Of a stretch of DNA of 64,000 nt, positions 49,508 to 59,439 are shown piece after piece (positions within the stretch are counted from its first letter, which is position 1; every line of letters starts with the position of its first letter). Below the pieces are notes generated by a model that worked only from the letters and a program-made list of their open reading frames with translations, ran no database searches and was not told where the DNA came from. Both the position numbers and the translations under genes were made by a program. Source of the DNA: Aurantiacibacter rhizosphaerae (GTDB taxonomy: Bacteria > Pseudomonadota > Alphaproteobacteria > Sphingomonadales > Sphingomonadaceae); the NCBI RefSeq assembly GCF_009807005.1, contig NZ_WUBR01000001.1, positions 124,001 through 188,000 on the forward strand, in the 5' to 3' direction.

Positions 49508-51022
49508 ATGCAAGACTCAGTAACAGCACGATATGTGATCGCCGGTGGCGGAACTGCTGGCTGGATGTCTGCCGCGGCGCTATCCCGCTTCGCACCGCCG
49601 GGCACGCAGATCACCCTTGTTGAAAGCGAAGCCATCGGCACCGTCGGCGTGGGTGAAGCCACGATCCCGCAGATCCACCTGTTCAACAGCGCGCTGGGTC
49701 TCGATGAGGCGGAATTCCTCAAAGAAACGCGCGGCAGTTTCAAGCTGGGCATCGAGTTCGACGGCTGGCAGCGCGAAGGCGAAAGCTACATGCACGCCTT
49801 TGGCGATATCGGCCGCCCCCTGGGCCTGTTGCCTTTCCAGCATTACTGGCTGCGCGCGAAACAGCTGGGCTTTGCCAAGCCGCTGCAACGCTATTCGCTG
49901 AACGAATTGGCGGCGCGCACCATGCGCATGCAGCGCGGCAAGACCGCCGCCGGGCGGGAGATGCCTTATGCCTATCACTTCGATGCGGGCCTCTACGCTG
50001 CATATCTGCGCCGCTATGCCGAGGCGAACGGTGTTAACCGCATCGAGGGCAAGATCGCCAATGTTAAGCAGAATGGCGAGAGCGGCGATATCAGCGCGCT
50101 CGAACTCGAAGGCGGGGAGAAGATCGAGGGCGATTTCTTCATCGACTGCACGGGCTTTCGCGCTCTGTTGATTGACGGCGCGCTGGGTGCGGGTTTCGAA
50201 GACTGGTCGAACTTTCTGCCCTGCAACCGGGCGATGGCCGTGCCCTGCGAAGGCGGGGGCGATTTCACGCCTTACACACGCGCCATAGCGAGCAAGGCCG
50301 GGTGGCAATGGCGCATCCCCCTGCAGCACCGCATCGGCAATGGCCTGGTATATTGCAGCGATTACTGTTCGGACGACGAAGCGCGCGAAACGCTGCTCGC
50401 CAATCTGGACGGTGCGCCGCAGGCAGAGCCAAGGCCGATCCGCTTCACGACGGGCAAGCGCCGCGTCCACTGGAAGAACAACTGCCTCGCCATCGGGCTT
50501 TCTGCCGGTTTCATGGAGCCGATGGAATCGACATCCATCCACATGATCCAGAGCGCGATCAGCCGCTTCATGGCCTTGCTGCCACAAGGGCGGGCCGAAC
50601 CGGCGACCATCGACTGGTTCAACGCGCAAAGCACCTTCGAATGGGAGCGTATCCGCGATTTCCTGGTGCTGCATTACACCGCCAACCAGCGCCACGGCGA
50701 ACCCTTCTGGGACCTCGTTCGCAGCATGGAACTGCCCGCAACGCTGACCGCCAAGATCGAGCAATGGCGCGCATCAGGCTTCATCCATCGCGAACACGAG
50801 GAACTCTTCACAGAGGTCGCCTGGTTCCAGGTGTTTGCGGGACAGGGCGTGGAGGCGGACAGCTATAACCCCATCGCCAATGCCCTGCCCGAAGCGGACC
50901 TGCGCGCGCTGCTGAACGATACCGAAGTGGCGCTGGTCGAACAGGTGCAGCCAATGCCGCGCCATCTCGATTTCCTGCAATCCTACGTCAACGGTGCAGC
51001 CCGCACGGAGATATCTGCATGA
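49508..51022 (+). CDS. Flavin-dependent tryptophan-halogenase-family protein 1
   Basis: A 504-residue FAD protein. FAD motif GGGTAGW (13-19), GVGEATIP (47-54), the halogenase lysine at residue 79 (GSFKLGIEFDGW), the WxWxIP motif (WQWRIP, 266-271) and EPMEST with Glu340. The lysine and glutamate match the catalytic pair of PrnA/RebH-type halogenases, so it may be active. The substrate is unknown. Members inside sugar-uptake loci have not been linked to tryptophan chemistry, and a peptide or glycan-related substrate is possible. It starts the five-gene overlapping string after the receptor. Confidence 0.9.
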   Translation: MQDSVTARYVIAGGGTAGWMSAAALSRFAPPGTQITLVESEAIGTVGVGEATIPQIHLFNSALGLDEAEFLKETRGSFKLGIEFDGWQREGESYMHAFGDIGRPLGLLPFQHYWLRAKQLGFAKPLQRYSLNELAARTMRMQRGKTAAGREMPYAYHFDAGLYAAYLRRYAEANGVNRIEGKIANVKQNGESGDISALELEGGEKIEGDFFIDCTGFRALLIDGALGAGFEDWSNFLPCNRAMAVPCEGGGDFTPYTRAIASKAGWQWRIPLQHRIGNGLVYCSDYCSDDEARETLLANLDGAPQAEPRPIRFTTGKRRVHWKNNCLAIGLSAGFMEPMESTSIHMIQSAISRFMALLPQGRAEPATIDWFNAQSTFEWERIRDFLVLHYTANQRHGEPFWDLVRSMELPATLTAKIEQWRASGFIHREHEELFTEVAWFQVFAGQGVEADSYNPIANALPEADLRALLNDTEVALVEQVQPMPRHLDFLQSYVNGAARTEISA

Positions 51023-52878
51023 CAATTCGTACCGCCATAGCCATCGCCTTGGCGACCACGGCACTGCCCGGATGCGCCACCGCGCAGCAGGCCACGCCGC
51101 CCGCCGCGCACACTGCGCCCGCTGTCGATGCCAGCTATCTTGACCGGAAGCCAAGCGAAGAGATCGTCTATTTCGTGCTGCCCGATCGCTTTGAAAACGG
51201 TGATCCGTCCAATGACACCGGCGATTTTACGGGCGACCGCCTCGCCACCGGATATGATCCCACGGCGCGCGGCTTCTTTCATGGCGGCGATCTTGCCGGG
51301 CTAACCGGCAGGCTCGATTACCTTGAGGGGCTGGGCGTCACTGCGATCTGGTTCGCGCCGATCTTCCAGAACAAGCCCGTGCAAGGCCCCGCAGGGGATG
51401 AAAGCGCCGGATACCACGGCTACTGGGTCACCGATTTCACCCGTCCCGATGGCCATTTCGGCACGCGCGAGGAGTTCGCCGCCTTCGTGGATGCCGCCCA
51501 TGCGCGCGGGATGAAGGTCTATATGGACATCATCACCAATCACACCGCCGATGTCATCACCTATGCCGACGGTGCGGAAACCAATTTCGAATACCGCAGC
51601 CTGGGCGACTATCCATATTCCACCCGCGGCGGACCGGACGGCGAAGCGATCAATACAGGTTTCATGGGGCACGAGGATTCAAGCGAGGAGAACTTCGCCA
51701 AGCTTACCGATCCGAATTACGCCTATATCCCCGAAGTGCCGGAGGCCGAGCGCGATGTGAAAGTACCCGCTTGGCTCAACGATCCGATCTATTACCACAA
51801 TCGCGGCAACAGCAGCTTCACCGGTGAAGACAGCCGCTTTGGCGATTTCGCCGGGCTGGACGACCTGTTCACAGAGCATCCGCGCGTGCGGGCCGGGATG
51901 ATCGAAATCTTCTGCGACTGGATCACCGAAACCCGCGTGGACGGCTTCCGCATCGATACCGCGCGCCATGTCGATCCCGGCTTCTGGCGGGAGTTCGTTC
52001 CGGCCATGGAAAGCTGTGCTGGTGAGGCAGGCATTCCCAATTTCCACATGTTCGGCGAAGTCTACAAGGATGTGCCCGATAATGGCTACATCGCGGAATA
52101 CACGCGGCGCGACGGTTTGCCCGCGGTCCTCGACTTCGCGTTCCAGGCCGCCATGCGCGAGATTATCGGGCGGGAGCAGGGCACGGTGGTGCTGGCGCAC
52201 ATGTTCGATGGCGATGTGCTGTATGAAGGCGGCGAAGACACCGCGCTGACACTGCCTACTTTCCTTGGCAATCACGACATGGGCCGCTTCTCCACCCTGA
52301 TCCGCGAGGACATGCCCGATATTTCGCAGGAGGAATTGCTAGCGAGGGTGATGCTGGGTCACGCCATGATGCTCAGCACGCGCGGCTCTCCGGTGGTGTA
52401 TTACGGTGACGAGCAGGGTTTCGTGGGTGACGGCAATGATCAGCGCGCGCGAGAGGACATGTTCCCCAGCCAGACGGGCGAATATAACGACAATGTGCTG
52501 ATCGGCACCGATGCCACCACGGCAGACAGCAATTTCGATACAGATCACCCGCTCTATCGCCTGATTGCAGAGTTTTCCGCCATCCGCCGCGCCCACCCCG
52601 CCCTGACGCGCGGCCTTCAGCAGGTGCGGCATTACGAGCAGGAGCCCGGCATCTTTGCCGCCGCGCGCTTCGATCCTGACGACGGGACCGAATATCTCGC
52701 CGTGTTCAACACCACGGCTGAGGAACGGTCTGCCAATATCTGGCTGAATTACGAGGCGAGAGGTCTGGAAACCCTTGCCGGTTCCTGCCCCGCCGCCGTC
52801 AGCGCGCCGGGCAGCGCGGCCTTTACCCTGCCGGCTTTCGGCTGGGCGCTGTGCCGGGTCAGCGAGGTGGCGGAATGA
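51019..52878 (+). CDS. GH13 cyclomaltodextrinase/alpha-amylase-like lipoprotein
   Basis: A 619-residue GH13 enzyme with a lipoprotein signal ending LPGC (Cys19). Barrel motifs: VYMDIITNHT, GFRIDTARH with nucleophile Asp313, MFGEVY with Glu347 and FLGNHD with Asp420. It also has an insert with GFFHGGDLAGLTGRLDYLEGLGV and a C-terminal beta domain. It would cut alpha-1,4-glucans at the outer or periplasmic side of the membrane. ATGA overlaps join it to the halogenase gene before and the glucosidase gene after. Confidence 0.92.
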   Translation: MTIRTAIAIALATTALPGCATAQQATPPAAHTAPAVDASYLDRKPSEEIVYFVLPDRFENGDPSNDTGDFTGDRLATGYDPTARGFFHGGDLAGLTGRLDYLEGLGVTAIWFAPIFQNKPVQGPAGDESAGYHGYWVTDFTRPDGHFGTREEFAAFVDAAHARGMKVYMDIITNHTADVITYADGAETNFEYRSLGDYPYSTRGGPDGEAINTGFMGHEDSSEENFAKLTDPNYAYIPEVPEAERDVKVPAWLNDPIYYHNRGNSSFTGEDSRFGDFAGLDDLFTEHPRVRAGMIEIFCDWITETRVDGFRIDTARHVDPGFWREFVPAMESCAGEAGIPNFHMFGEVYKDVPDNGYIAEYTRRDGLPAVLDFAFQAAMREIIGREQGTVVLAHMFDGDVLYEGGEDTALTLPTFLGNHDMGRFSTLIREDMPDISQEELLARVMLGHAMMLSTRGSPVVYYGDEQGFVGDGNDQRAREDMFPSQTGEYNDNVLIGTDATTADSNFDTDHPLYRLIAEFSAIRRAHPALTRGLQQVRHYEQEPGIFAAARFDPDDGTEYLAVFNTTAEERSANIWLNYEARGLETLAGSCPAAVSAPGSAAFTLPAFGWALCRVSEVAE

Positions 52879-54470
52879 GCGAACAGGCCAACGCAATGCC
52901 ATGGTGGAAAGGCGCGGCGATCTACCAGATCTATCCGCGCAGCTTCATGGATTCCAATGGCGACGGTATTGGCGATCTGCCGGGCATCACCTCGCGGCTG
53001 GATCATGTCGCTTCGCTGGGCGTGGACGCGATCTGGGTCAGCCCCTTCTTCACCTCCCCGATGAAGGACTTCGGCTATGACGTTGCGGATTACCGCGATG
53101 TCGACCCGATTTTCGGAGAACTGGCGGATTTCGACGCGCTGGTCGCGCGTGCGCACGAATTGGGCCTCAAAATCCTGATCGATCAGGTCTATTCACACAC
53201 TTCCGACGAACATGAATGGTTCACGCAAAGCCGGTCCAGCAAGGATAATGACAAAGCGGACTGGTACGTGTGGGCAGATGCCAAGCCCGACGGGTCGCCA
53301 CCGTCAAACTGGCAGTCCGTCTTCGGGGGCCCCGCATGGACGTGGGACGCCCGGAGACGGCAATATTACCTGCACAATTTCCTGTCATCGCAGCCGCAGT
53401 TGAACCTGCACAACCGGGCGGTTCAGGATGCGGTGCTGGATGTGATGCGCTTCTGGCTTGATCGGGGCGTCGATGGCTTTCGCATCGATGCGCTCAATTT
53501 CGCCATGCATGACCTCGATTTCCGCGACAATCCTCCCGCGCCGGACAATGGCAAGCCGCGCACGCGGCCTTTCGATTTCCAGCTGCGCATCCATAACCAG
53601 TCGCACCCCGATATTCCGCAATTCGTTGCCCGCATCAGGGCGCTGACCGATGAATATGGCGGAACCTTCACGGTCGCCGAAGTTGGCGGAGACGATGCCG
53701 ACGCGGAAATGAAGGCGTTCACCGCCGATAACCGGCATCTGAATTCCGCCTACGGGTTCGAATTCCTTTACGCCGACCGGCTGACGCCTGACCTCGTTTG
53801 CAAGGCGCTGGCCCTGTGGCCGGAGAAGGACGGGGTTGGCTGGCCGAGCTGGGCCTTTGAAAACCACGACGCGCCACGCGCGCTTTCCCGCTGGATCGAC
53901 AATGGCCAGCGCGACGCGTTTGCCCGGATGAAGGCGCTGCTGCTGGCGGTGCTGCGCGGTAATATCATTCTCTACCAAGGCGAAGAACTGGGGCTCACGC
54001 AGGTCGATATTCCCTTCGAACAGCTGCACGATCCCGAAGCGATCGCAAACTGGCCGCTTACCCTCAGCCGCGATGGCGCACGCACGCCGATGCCGTGGGA
54101 TGACAAGGAATGTGGCGGGTTCGGCAGTACCGAGCCATGGCTGCCGGTGGGCGAGGAGAATCGCGCCCGCGCCGTCGCCACGCAGAACGCGGATCCAGAG
54201 TCGCTGTTGAACCACACGCGCGCAATGATTGCCTTGCGCAATGCCCATCCGGCGCTGCGCCAAGGGGACGTTTCCAAATGTGAGGTGCGCGACAATTTGC
54301 TGCTGCTGGAACGGCGATCTGACAAACAGACGATCCGCGCCGTGCTCAACCTGGGCGACACGGAGACGCAGCTTGGTGCCACCGACGCGCAGGGCACTGT
54401 GCTTGCCACGATAAACGGCGCTTCTCCCGCCAGCCTTCCACCCTTCGCAGCCATCGTGGTGCAGCTATGA
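52875..54470 (+). CDS. GH13 alpha-glucosidase, cytoplasmic
   Basis: A 531-residue GH13 enzyme of the oligo-1,6-glucosidase/alpha-glucosidase type with no signal peptide. Motifs: AAIYQIYPRSFMDSNGDGIGDLPGI, VDGFRIDALNF with nucleophile Asp205, TVAEVGG with Glu269 and FENHDAPR with Asp332. It would release glucose from imported maltose or isomaltose. ATG 52875 overlaps the previous stop (ATGA), and the next gene overlaps its stop likewise. Confidence 0.94.
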   Translation: MSEQANAMPWWKGAAIYQIYPRSFMDSNGDGIGDLPGITSRLDHVASLGVDAIWVSPFFTSPMKDFGYDVADYRDVDPIFGELADFDALVARAHELGLKILIDQVYSHTSDEHEWFTQSRSSKDNDKADWYVWADAKPDGSPPSNWQSVFGGPAWTWDARRRQYYLHNFLSSQPQLNLHNRAVQDAVLDVMRFWLDRGVDGFRIDALNFAMHDLDFRDNPPAPDNGKPRTRPFDFQLRIHNQSHPDIPQFVARIRALTDEYGGTFTVAEVGGDDADAEMKAFTADNRHLNSAYGFEFLYADRLTPDLVCKALALWPEKDGVGWPSWAFENHDAPRALSRWIDNGQRDAFARMKALLLAVLRGNIILYQGEELGLTQVDIPFEQLHDPEAIANWPLTLSRDGARTPMPWDDKECGGFGSTEPWLPVGEENRARAVATQNADPESLLNHTRAMIALRNAHPALRQGDVSKCEVRDNLLLLERRSDKQTIRAVLNLGDTETQLGATDAQGTVLATINGASPASLPPFAAIVVQL

Positions 54471-56503
54471 TCCCAATCCGCCTTGCCCTAGCAATCGCCG
54501 CCATTTTCGCGCTGCCCGCATCTGCACTGGCAGGCACGGTCAGCTCTCCCGACGGGCGCATTCAGGCTACTGTCGAGGCGGATGGAGAAGGCATCCCGGT
54601 CTATGCCGTCAGCTTCGATGGGGAGCCGGTGATCACCAGCTCCACCATCGGTTTCACCTTCACCGATGCAGACCCGATGCGGCGCGGTTTCGCCGTGATT
54701 GAGGAAAGCACCGACAGCGTCGATACCACTTGGGAACAGACCTGGGGCGAGCGAAGGATGGTGACAGACCGGCACAACGAACTGGCCGTCACCTTCCGCC
54801 AGCAGGACGACGCCGCGCGCGTCATGACCGTGCGCATGCGCGTGTTCGACGATGGCGTGGGCTTCCGCATGGAATTCCCGCAGCAGGACGGCCTGCCCGT
54901 TGCCAATATCGCAGAGGAACTGACCGAATTCCGCATCGCCAGCGATGGCGAGGCATGGTCTATCCCCGCGGGCGACTGGAACCGCTACGAATATCTCTAC
55001 GAACGCGCGCCCATCAGCGCGCTTTCCACCGTCCACACGCCGGTGACGATGGTGCTGGAGAACGGCACGCACCTTTCCTTCCACGAGGCTGCGCTGGTGG
55101 ATTACGCAGGCATGTGGCTGCGCCGGATGGAAGGCACGCGCCTGCGCGCGCAGCTTGCGCCCAGTCCGCGCGGGCCGAAAGTCATTCGCGAAGGCGCGTT
55201 CCACACGCCGTGGCGCACGATCCAGATTGCCGATGGACCCGCTGGCCTGTTCGAAAGCGCGATGATCCTCAACCTGAACGAACCCAATGTGCTGGGCGAT
55301 GTCAGCTGGTTCGAGCCGCATAAATACATCGGCATCTGGTGGGAAATGCATCTGGACGAAACCACCTGGAACAGCGGAGAGCGGCACGGTGCCACCACCG
55401 AGAATGCCAAGCGTCATATCGACTTCGCTGCCGAGAACGGCTTTCGCGGCGTGCTGATCGAAGGCTGGAATGTCGGATGGGACGGCACCTGGTTTGGCAA
55501 TGGCCGCGACTTCGATTTCACGCAGGCCTATCCCGATTTCGATATCGAGGAAGTGGCTGCCTATGCGGCCGAGCGCGGCGTGCGGATCATCGGCCACCAT
55601 GAGACAGGCGGGAATATCGACGTTTACGAGCGACAGCTGGAAGACGCGATGGCGTTTTACGAACGGCTTGGCATCGATGCTGTGAAATCCGGCTATGTCG
55701 CGGATGCGGGCGGCGTGATCGCGCCCGATGGCGAGGGTGGCGAAGTGTTTGTCTGGCATGACGGACAGGAAATGGTGAACCACCACTTGCGCGCCGTGAA
55801 GGTCGCCGCCGATCACCACATCGCGGTCAATCCGCATGAACCGATCAAGGACACCGGCCTGCGCCGCACCTATCCCAACTGGGTAAGCCGTGAAGGCGCG
55901 CGCGGCGCCGAATACGATGCATGGGCCGTGCCAAAGAATGGCCCTGACCATGTACCCGAACTGATCTTCACCCGCCTTCTGTCTGGCCCGATGGATTATA
56001 CGCCCGGCGGGTTTTCCCTGCGCGGGCGCGGGGCGACAGCGCCGGACATTCCCTCTACACTGGCAAGGCAACTGGCCTTTTACGTGGCGATCTATTCACC
56101 CATCCAGATGGTGGCCGACCTGCCGGAAAACATCGCCGCCTATCCGCAGGCGCTGGACTGGGTGCAGCGCGTTCCGGCGGATTGGAACGAGAGCCTGCTG
56201 CTGGATGGCGCCGTGGGCGAATTCGCCGTGATCGCCCGCCAGGATCGCAACTCGCAGGCTTGGTACATTGGCGGGGTGACGGATGATCAGGCGCGCGATG
56301 CCACCATCGCTCTGGACTTCCTCGACCCCGGCACCGAATATGTCGCCACCATCTGGGAAGATGGAAAGACTGCCGATGGCTTGGGAGAGGATCGCCACGC
56401 GATGGATGTGCGCAGCTATACCGTAACCGCCGCTGACAGCCTGACCTTGCACATGGCCCGCGCGGGCGGCTTTGCCGTAGAGCTTTCCCCGGCTGGCGAG
56501 TGA
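54467..56503 (+). CDS. GH97 alpha-glucosidase (SusB-like), exported
   Basis: A 678-residue GH97 enzyme with a signal peptide cleaved after ALA (about residue 22). An N-terminal beta-sandwich (SSPDGRIQATVEADGEGIPVYAVSFDGEPV) precedes the barrel: GFRGVLIEGWNVGWDG, GHHETGGNIDVYERQL, VNPHEPIKDTGLRRTYPNWVSREGARGAEYDAW and LLSGPMDYTPGGF. The EPIK-TG-RTYPN and GARGAEYDAW segments carry glutamates that match the inverting, calcium-dependent SusB group, so an inverting alpha-glucosidase is likely. It works in the periplasm beside the GH13 lipoprotein. Confidence 0.94.
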   Translation: MIPIRLALAIAAIFALPASALAGTVSSPDGRIQATVEADGEGIPVYAVSFDGEPVITSSTIGFTFTDADPMRRGFAVIEESTDSVDTTWEQTWGERRMVTDRHNELAVTFRQQDDAARVMTVRMRVFDDGVGFRMEFPQQDGLPVANIAEELTEFRIASDGEAWSIPAGDWNRYEYLYERAPISALSTVHTPVTMVLENGTHLSFHEAALVDYAGMWLRRMEGTRLRAQLAPSPRGPKVIREGAFHTPWRTIQIADGPAGLFESAMILNLNEPNVLGDVSWFEPHKYIGIWWEMHLDETTWNSGERHGATTENAKRHIDFAAENGFRGVLIEGWNVGWDGTWFGNGRDFDFTQAYPDFDIEEVAAYAAERGVRIIGHHETGGNIDVYERQLEDAMAFYERLGIDAVKSGYVADAGGVIAPDGEGGEVFVWHDGQEMVNHHLRAVKVAADHHIAVNPHEPIKDTGLRRTYPNWVSREGARGAEYDAWAVPKNGPDHVPELIFTRLLSGPMDYTPGGFSLRGRGATAPDIPSTLARQLAFYVAIYSPIQMVADLPENIAAYPQALDWVQRVPADWNESLLLDGAVGEFAVIARQDRNSQAWYIGGVTDDQARDATIALDFLDPGTEYVATIWEDGKTADGLGEDRHAMDVRSYTVTAADSLTLHMARAGGFAVELSPAGE

Positions 56504-57984
56504 GCGAGGAGACCCCACCGCGTATCGTCGTGCTGGGCGGCGGCAGCGCAGGCTGGATCACCGCCTGCCTGCTGCATCATCGCTGGGCCGCGAAGGGTGG
56601 CCGGGTTACCGTCATCGAAAGCCCGCAGATCGGCATCATCGGCGTGGGCGAGGGATCGACACCGCAGCTCAAAGCCATGTTCGATCACCTTGGCATTGCC
56701 GAGGCGGAATGGATGGCCGCTTGCGATGCGACATACAAGCTGGGCATCCGCTTCACCGGCTGGAGTGAACGGCCCGGTTTCGAGAGCTATTTTCACCCCT
56801 TCCCCGGCCCGGTCGATCTTCATACGGAACCTGCCTTCACCCACAGCTGCATGCTCGCGCGGCGCGGCTTTGACGTTGCTGCCCATCCCGATGACTGGTT
56901 CCTGGCCACCAAACTGGCCAGCGAAGGCAAAGCGCCGCAGCCTAGCCCGAGTTTTCCTTTCGCACCAAGCTACGGCTATCACTTCGATGCCTTCAAGCTG
57001 GGGGCATTCCTGCGCGAATGGGCCGTGGCGCGCGGGGTCAGACACCTGCCGCTGAAGGTGGAAGAGGTCGTGCTTGGCGACGATGGTGATGTCGCCGCTC
57101 TGCAATGCGAGGACGGGCAGCGGATCGAAGGGGACTTCTTCGTCGATTGCTCCGGCTTCCGCGCCATGATCGCGCAGGGCGCTTTGGGCGGAGAGTTCCT
57201 CTCCTTTGCAGACAATCTTTTCAACGATCGTGCCGTGGTGGTGCCGACAGAGCGGATCGCAAACTACCGCCCGCAGACCGAGAGCGTGGCGATGAAAGCG
57301 GGCTGGCGCTGGCAAATTCCGCTGACCACCCGCACCGGCAATGGCTACGTCTATTCTTCCAGCCATATTTCGGATGATGATGCGGCAGCCGAACTGATCG
57401 AGGCCGTGGGCCTGAAAGGGGGCGATGCCGAACCGCGCATCCTGCAGATGAAAGTTGGCCGCATGGCTGAAAGCTGGCGCGGCAACTGCCTTGCCGCAGG
57501 ACTGGCGCAAGGCTTTATCGAGCCGCTGGAGGCAACCGCGCTCCACATCGTGATCGCCACCGCGCTGGAATTTGCCGAGACGTATGAGAACGCCGGTTTT
57601 ACCGCAGAGGGGCGCGACACTTTCAACCGCAGCATCGCCGCGCGTTACGAATCCATTCGCGACTATATCGTCGCGCATTATCGCATGAACCAGCGCAACG
57701 ACAAGGGCTACTGGCGCCAGAACGCATCCAATCAGGCGCTTTCAGACGGGTTGAAATCGTTGATGACAGCCTGGTTCACGCATAAGGATATTGCCGAGGC
57801 CAACAGGCAGGCTTACGCGCAGCCAGCCTATTCAGCTGCAAGCTGGCATTGCCTCTTTGCAGGCTATGGCACTTTCCCGCCGACGGCCAAGATGCAGCCA
57901 CTACCCGCAGGCGTGGCTGCGCCGGACCGTGACAATGTGGACAGCATGCTGCAGGCCTGCGCGGCGAATTTTCCCGCGCTTTGA
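56500..57984 (+). CDS. Flavin-dependent tryptophan-halogenase-family protein 2
   Basis: A 494-residue FAD protein, GTG start in a GTGA overlap with the GH97 gene. FAD motif GGGSAGW, GVGEGSTP, the lysine at residue 80 (ATYKLGIRFTGW), WRWQIP and EPLEATAL. Lysine and glutamate positions are kept, but GEGSTP replaces GEATIP, and Ala-Thr follows the glutamate where PrnA/RebH have Ser-Thr. It therefore belongs to a different subgroup from the first copy. Substrate unknown. It ends the receptor-linked string. Confidence 0.88.
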   Translation: MSEETPPRIVVLGGGSAGWITACLLHHRWAAKGGRVTVIESPQIGIIGVGEGSTPQLKAMFDHLGIAEAEWMAACDATYKLGIRFTGWSERPGFESYFHPFPGPVDLHTEPAFTHSCMLARRGFDVAAHPDDWFLATKLASEGKAPQPSPSFPFAPSYGYHFDAFKLGAFLREWAVARGVRHLPLKVEEVVLGDDGDVAALQCEDGQRIEGDFFVDCSGFRAMIAQGALGGEFLSFADNLFNDRAVVVPTERIANYRPQTESVAMKAGWRWQIPLTTRTGNGYVYSSSHISDDDAAAELIEAVGLKGGDAEPRILQMKVGRMAESWRGNCLAAGLAQGFIEPLEATALHIVIATALEFAETYENAGFTAEGRDTFNRSIAARYESIRDYIVAHYRMNQRNDKGYWRQNASNQALSDGLKSLMTAWFTHKDIAEANRQAYAQPAYSAASWHCLFAGYGTFPPTAKMQPLPAGVAAPDRDNVDSMLQACAANFPAL

Positions 57985-57994
57985 GGGCGGGAGG

Positions 57995-59191
57995 TCAGTC
58001 CCAGCCGTTTTCCAGGAAGTTCAGCGCGCAACCTGCAAGGAAGGCGCTGCCGCGCGGCATCACGCTTTCATCCAGCACCATCCGGCTGGAATGCAGGCCG
58101 CAGCAGCCCTTCCAGTCCACCCCTTCGGCAGCGGCGCCCAGGAAGAACATCGCGCCCGGCACTTTTTCCAGCACGTAGGAGAAATCTTCCGCGCCCATCG
58201 TGGGGGCGGGCCGGTCCTCCCACGGATTTTCTCCGCCAAGGCCCGTTGCCACCGCCTTGCCCAGCGCCACGGCGCGCGGATCGTTGATGGTGGCGGGGAA
58301 GCCATCGGTAAAGCGTACCTCCGCCTCGCACCCATGCGCGCGGGCCACGTTCTCCACCACGCGGGTTATCATCTCGCGAATGACCTTGCGCCGTTCGGGC
58401 GACAATGTGCGGATGGTGCCCTTCATTTCCACGCTGTCCGGGATGATATTGTGCGCCGATCCGGCATCGATCCGGGTGACGGAGACGACGGCAGCTTCGG
58501 AGGCATCGAAGCGGCGCGTCATCATGGTTTGCAGGGCCAGCACGATTTCCGCGGCAACGGGAATCGGATCGACCGCGTCATACGGCATGGAGGCATGGCC
58601 GCCACTGCCGCGCACGGTGATATCCAGCTGATCGGCGGAGGCCATCATGGCCCCGGCGCGCGCTTCCAATCGGCCATGCGGCGCGTTGGGCCACACGTGC
58701 AGGGCAAAGGCGGCATCGGGCAGTGGATCGATCAATCCGTCTTCCAGCATGAAGCGCGCGCCGTGATAGCCTTCTTCTCCCGGTTGGAACATGAATTGCA
58801 CCTCGCCCGTCAGGCTTTCCTGTCGCGCGGCCAGTACGCGCGCCGCACCCACCAGCATGGCGGTGTGCGCGTCATGGCCGCAGGCGTGCATCCGGCCCGG
58901 CGTCTGCGATGCAAATTCTAGGCCGGAATGTTCATCCATCGGCAGCGCGTCCATATCGCCGCGCAGCAGCACGCTGCGCCCGGCCGTTGCGCCTTTCAGC
59001 ACGGCCACTGCGCCGGTGCAGGAGGGGCCTTCGCGCCATTCCAGTGGCAGATCGGCCAGTGCCGCCTTCACCTTGGCCAGCGTCTTGGGCGTATCCAGGC
59101 CCAGTTCCGGTTCGGCATGAATGGCGCGGCGCAGGGCGGTGATGGCCCCTTCGTGCGAACGGGCGGCGCTCAATAATTCCTCGGTCAGCAT
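57995..59191 (-). CDS. M20-family amidohydrolase (N-acyl amino acid/hippurate hydrolase-like)
   Basis: A 398-residue zinc amidohydrolase. Metal and active-site motifs: LRGDMDALPMDE, MHACGHDAHTAMLVGAA, FMFQPGEEGYHGARFMLEDG and the late APTMGAEDFSYVLEKVPG. The dimerisation domain lies in the middle (ADQLDITVRGSGGHASMPYDAVDPIPVA). The family removes acyl groups from amino acids or indole conjugates. No signal peptide, so cytoplasmic. It converges on the halogenase gene with an 11-base gap. Confidence 0.9.
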   Translation of the reverse strand: MLTEELLSAARSHEGAITALRRAIHAEPELGLDTPKTLAKVKAALADLPLEWREGPSCTGAVAVLKGATAGRSVLLRGDMDALPMDEHSGLEFASQTPGRMHACGHDAHTAMLVGAARVLAARQESLTGEVQFMFQPGEEGYHGARFMLEDGLIDPLPDAAFALHVWPNAPHGRLEARAGAMMASADQLDITVRGSGGHASMPYDAVDPIPVAAEIVLALQTMMTRRFDASEAAVVSVTRIDAGSAHNIIPDSVEMKGTIRTLSPERRKVIREMITRVVENVARAHGCEAEVRFTDGFPATINDPRAVALGKAVATGLGGENPWEDRPAPTMGAEDFSYVLEKVPGAMFFLGAAAEGVDWKGCCGLHSSRMVLDESVMPRGSAFLAGCALNFLENGWD

Positions 59192-59439
59192 GACAGTCCC
59201 CGGATTGGTTAGGGCGGAGGATGCAGCCCCCGCAGGTGATTGAAAACGTAACTATGCCACCCATCTTGCATTTCTGCACCACACAAACCGATGGAAACGT
59301 GGCGCGATACGATCAATGCCAAGGCAAGTTATCGCCGATTGGCACCGAAAGGCAGGGCGGTTGCGGCAAGGCCACGGCAGGCTGGCTTTTGCAAAAACCG
59401 TGGCATTTGGCGCAGCCTCATGTTTAAGGCGATCAGGTA

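Noticed and set aside
49508..51022. Interpretation as a halogenated-natural-product biosynthesis cluster
   Set aside because: There is no NRPS, PKS, RiPP or tryptophan-pathway gene nearby. Neighbours are a TonB receptor and glycosidases, so a sugar-locus role is more likely.
54488..56071. Minus-strand 527-codon frame opposite the GH97 gene
   Set aside because: GH97 signatures on the plus strand run through the region. The antisense frame is a GC-rich shadow without signal peptide, motif or ribosome binding site.
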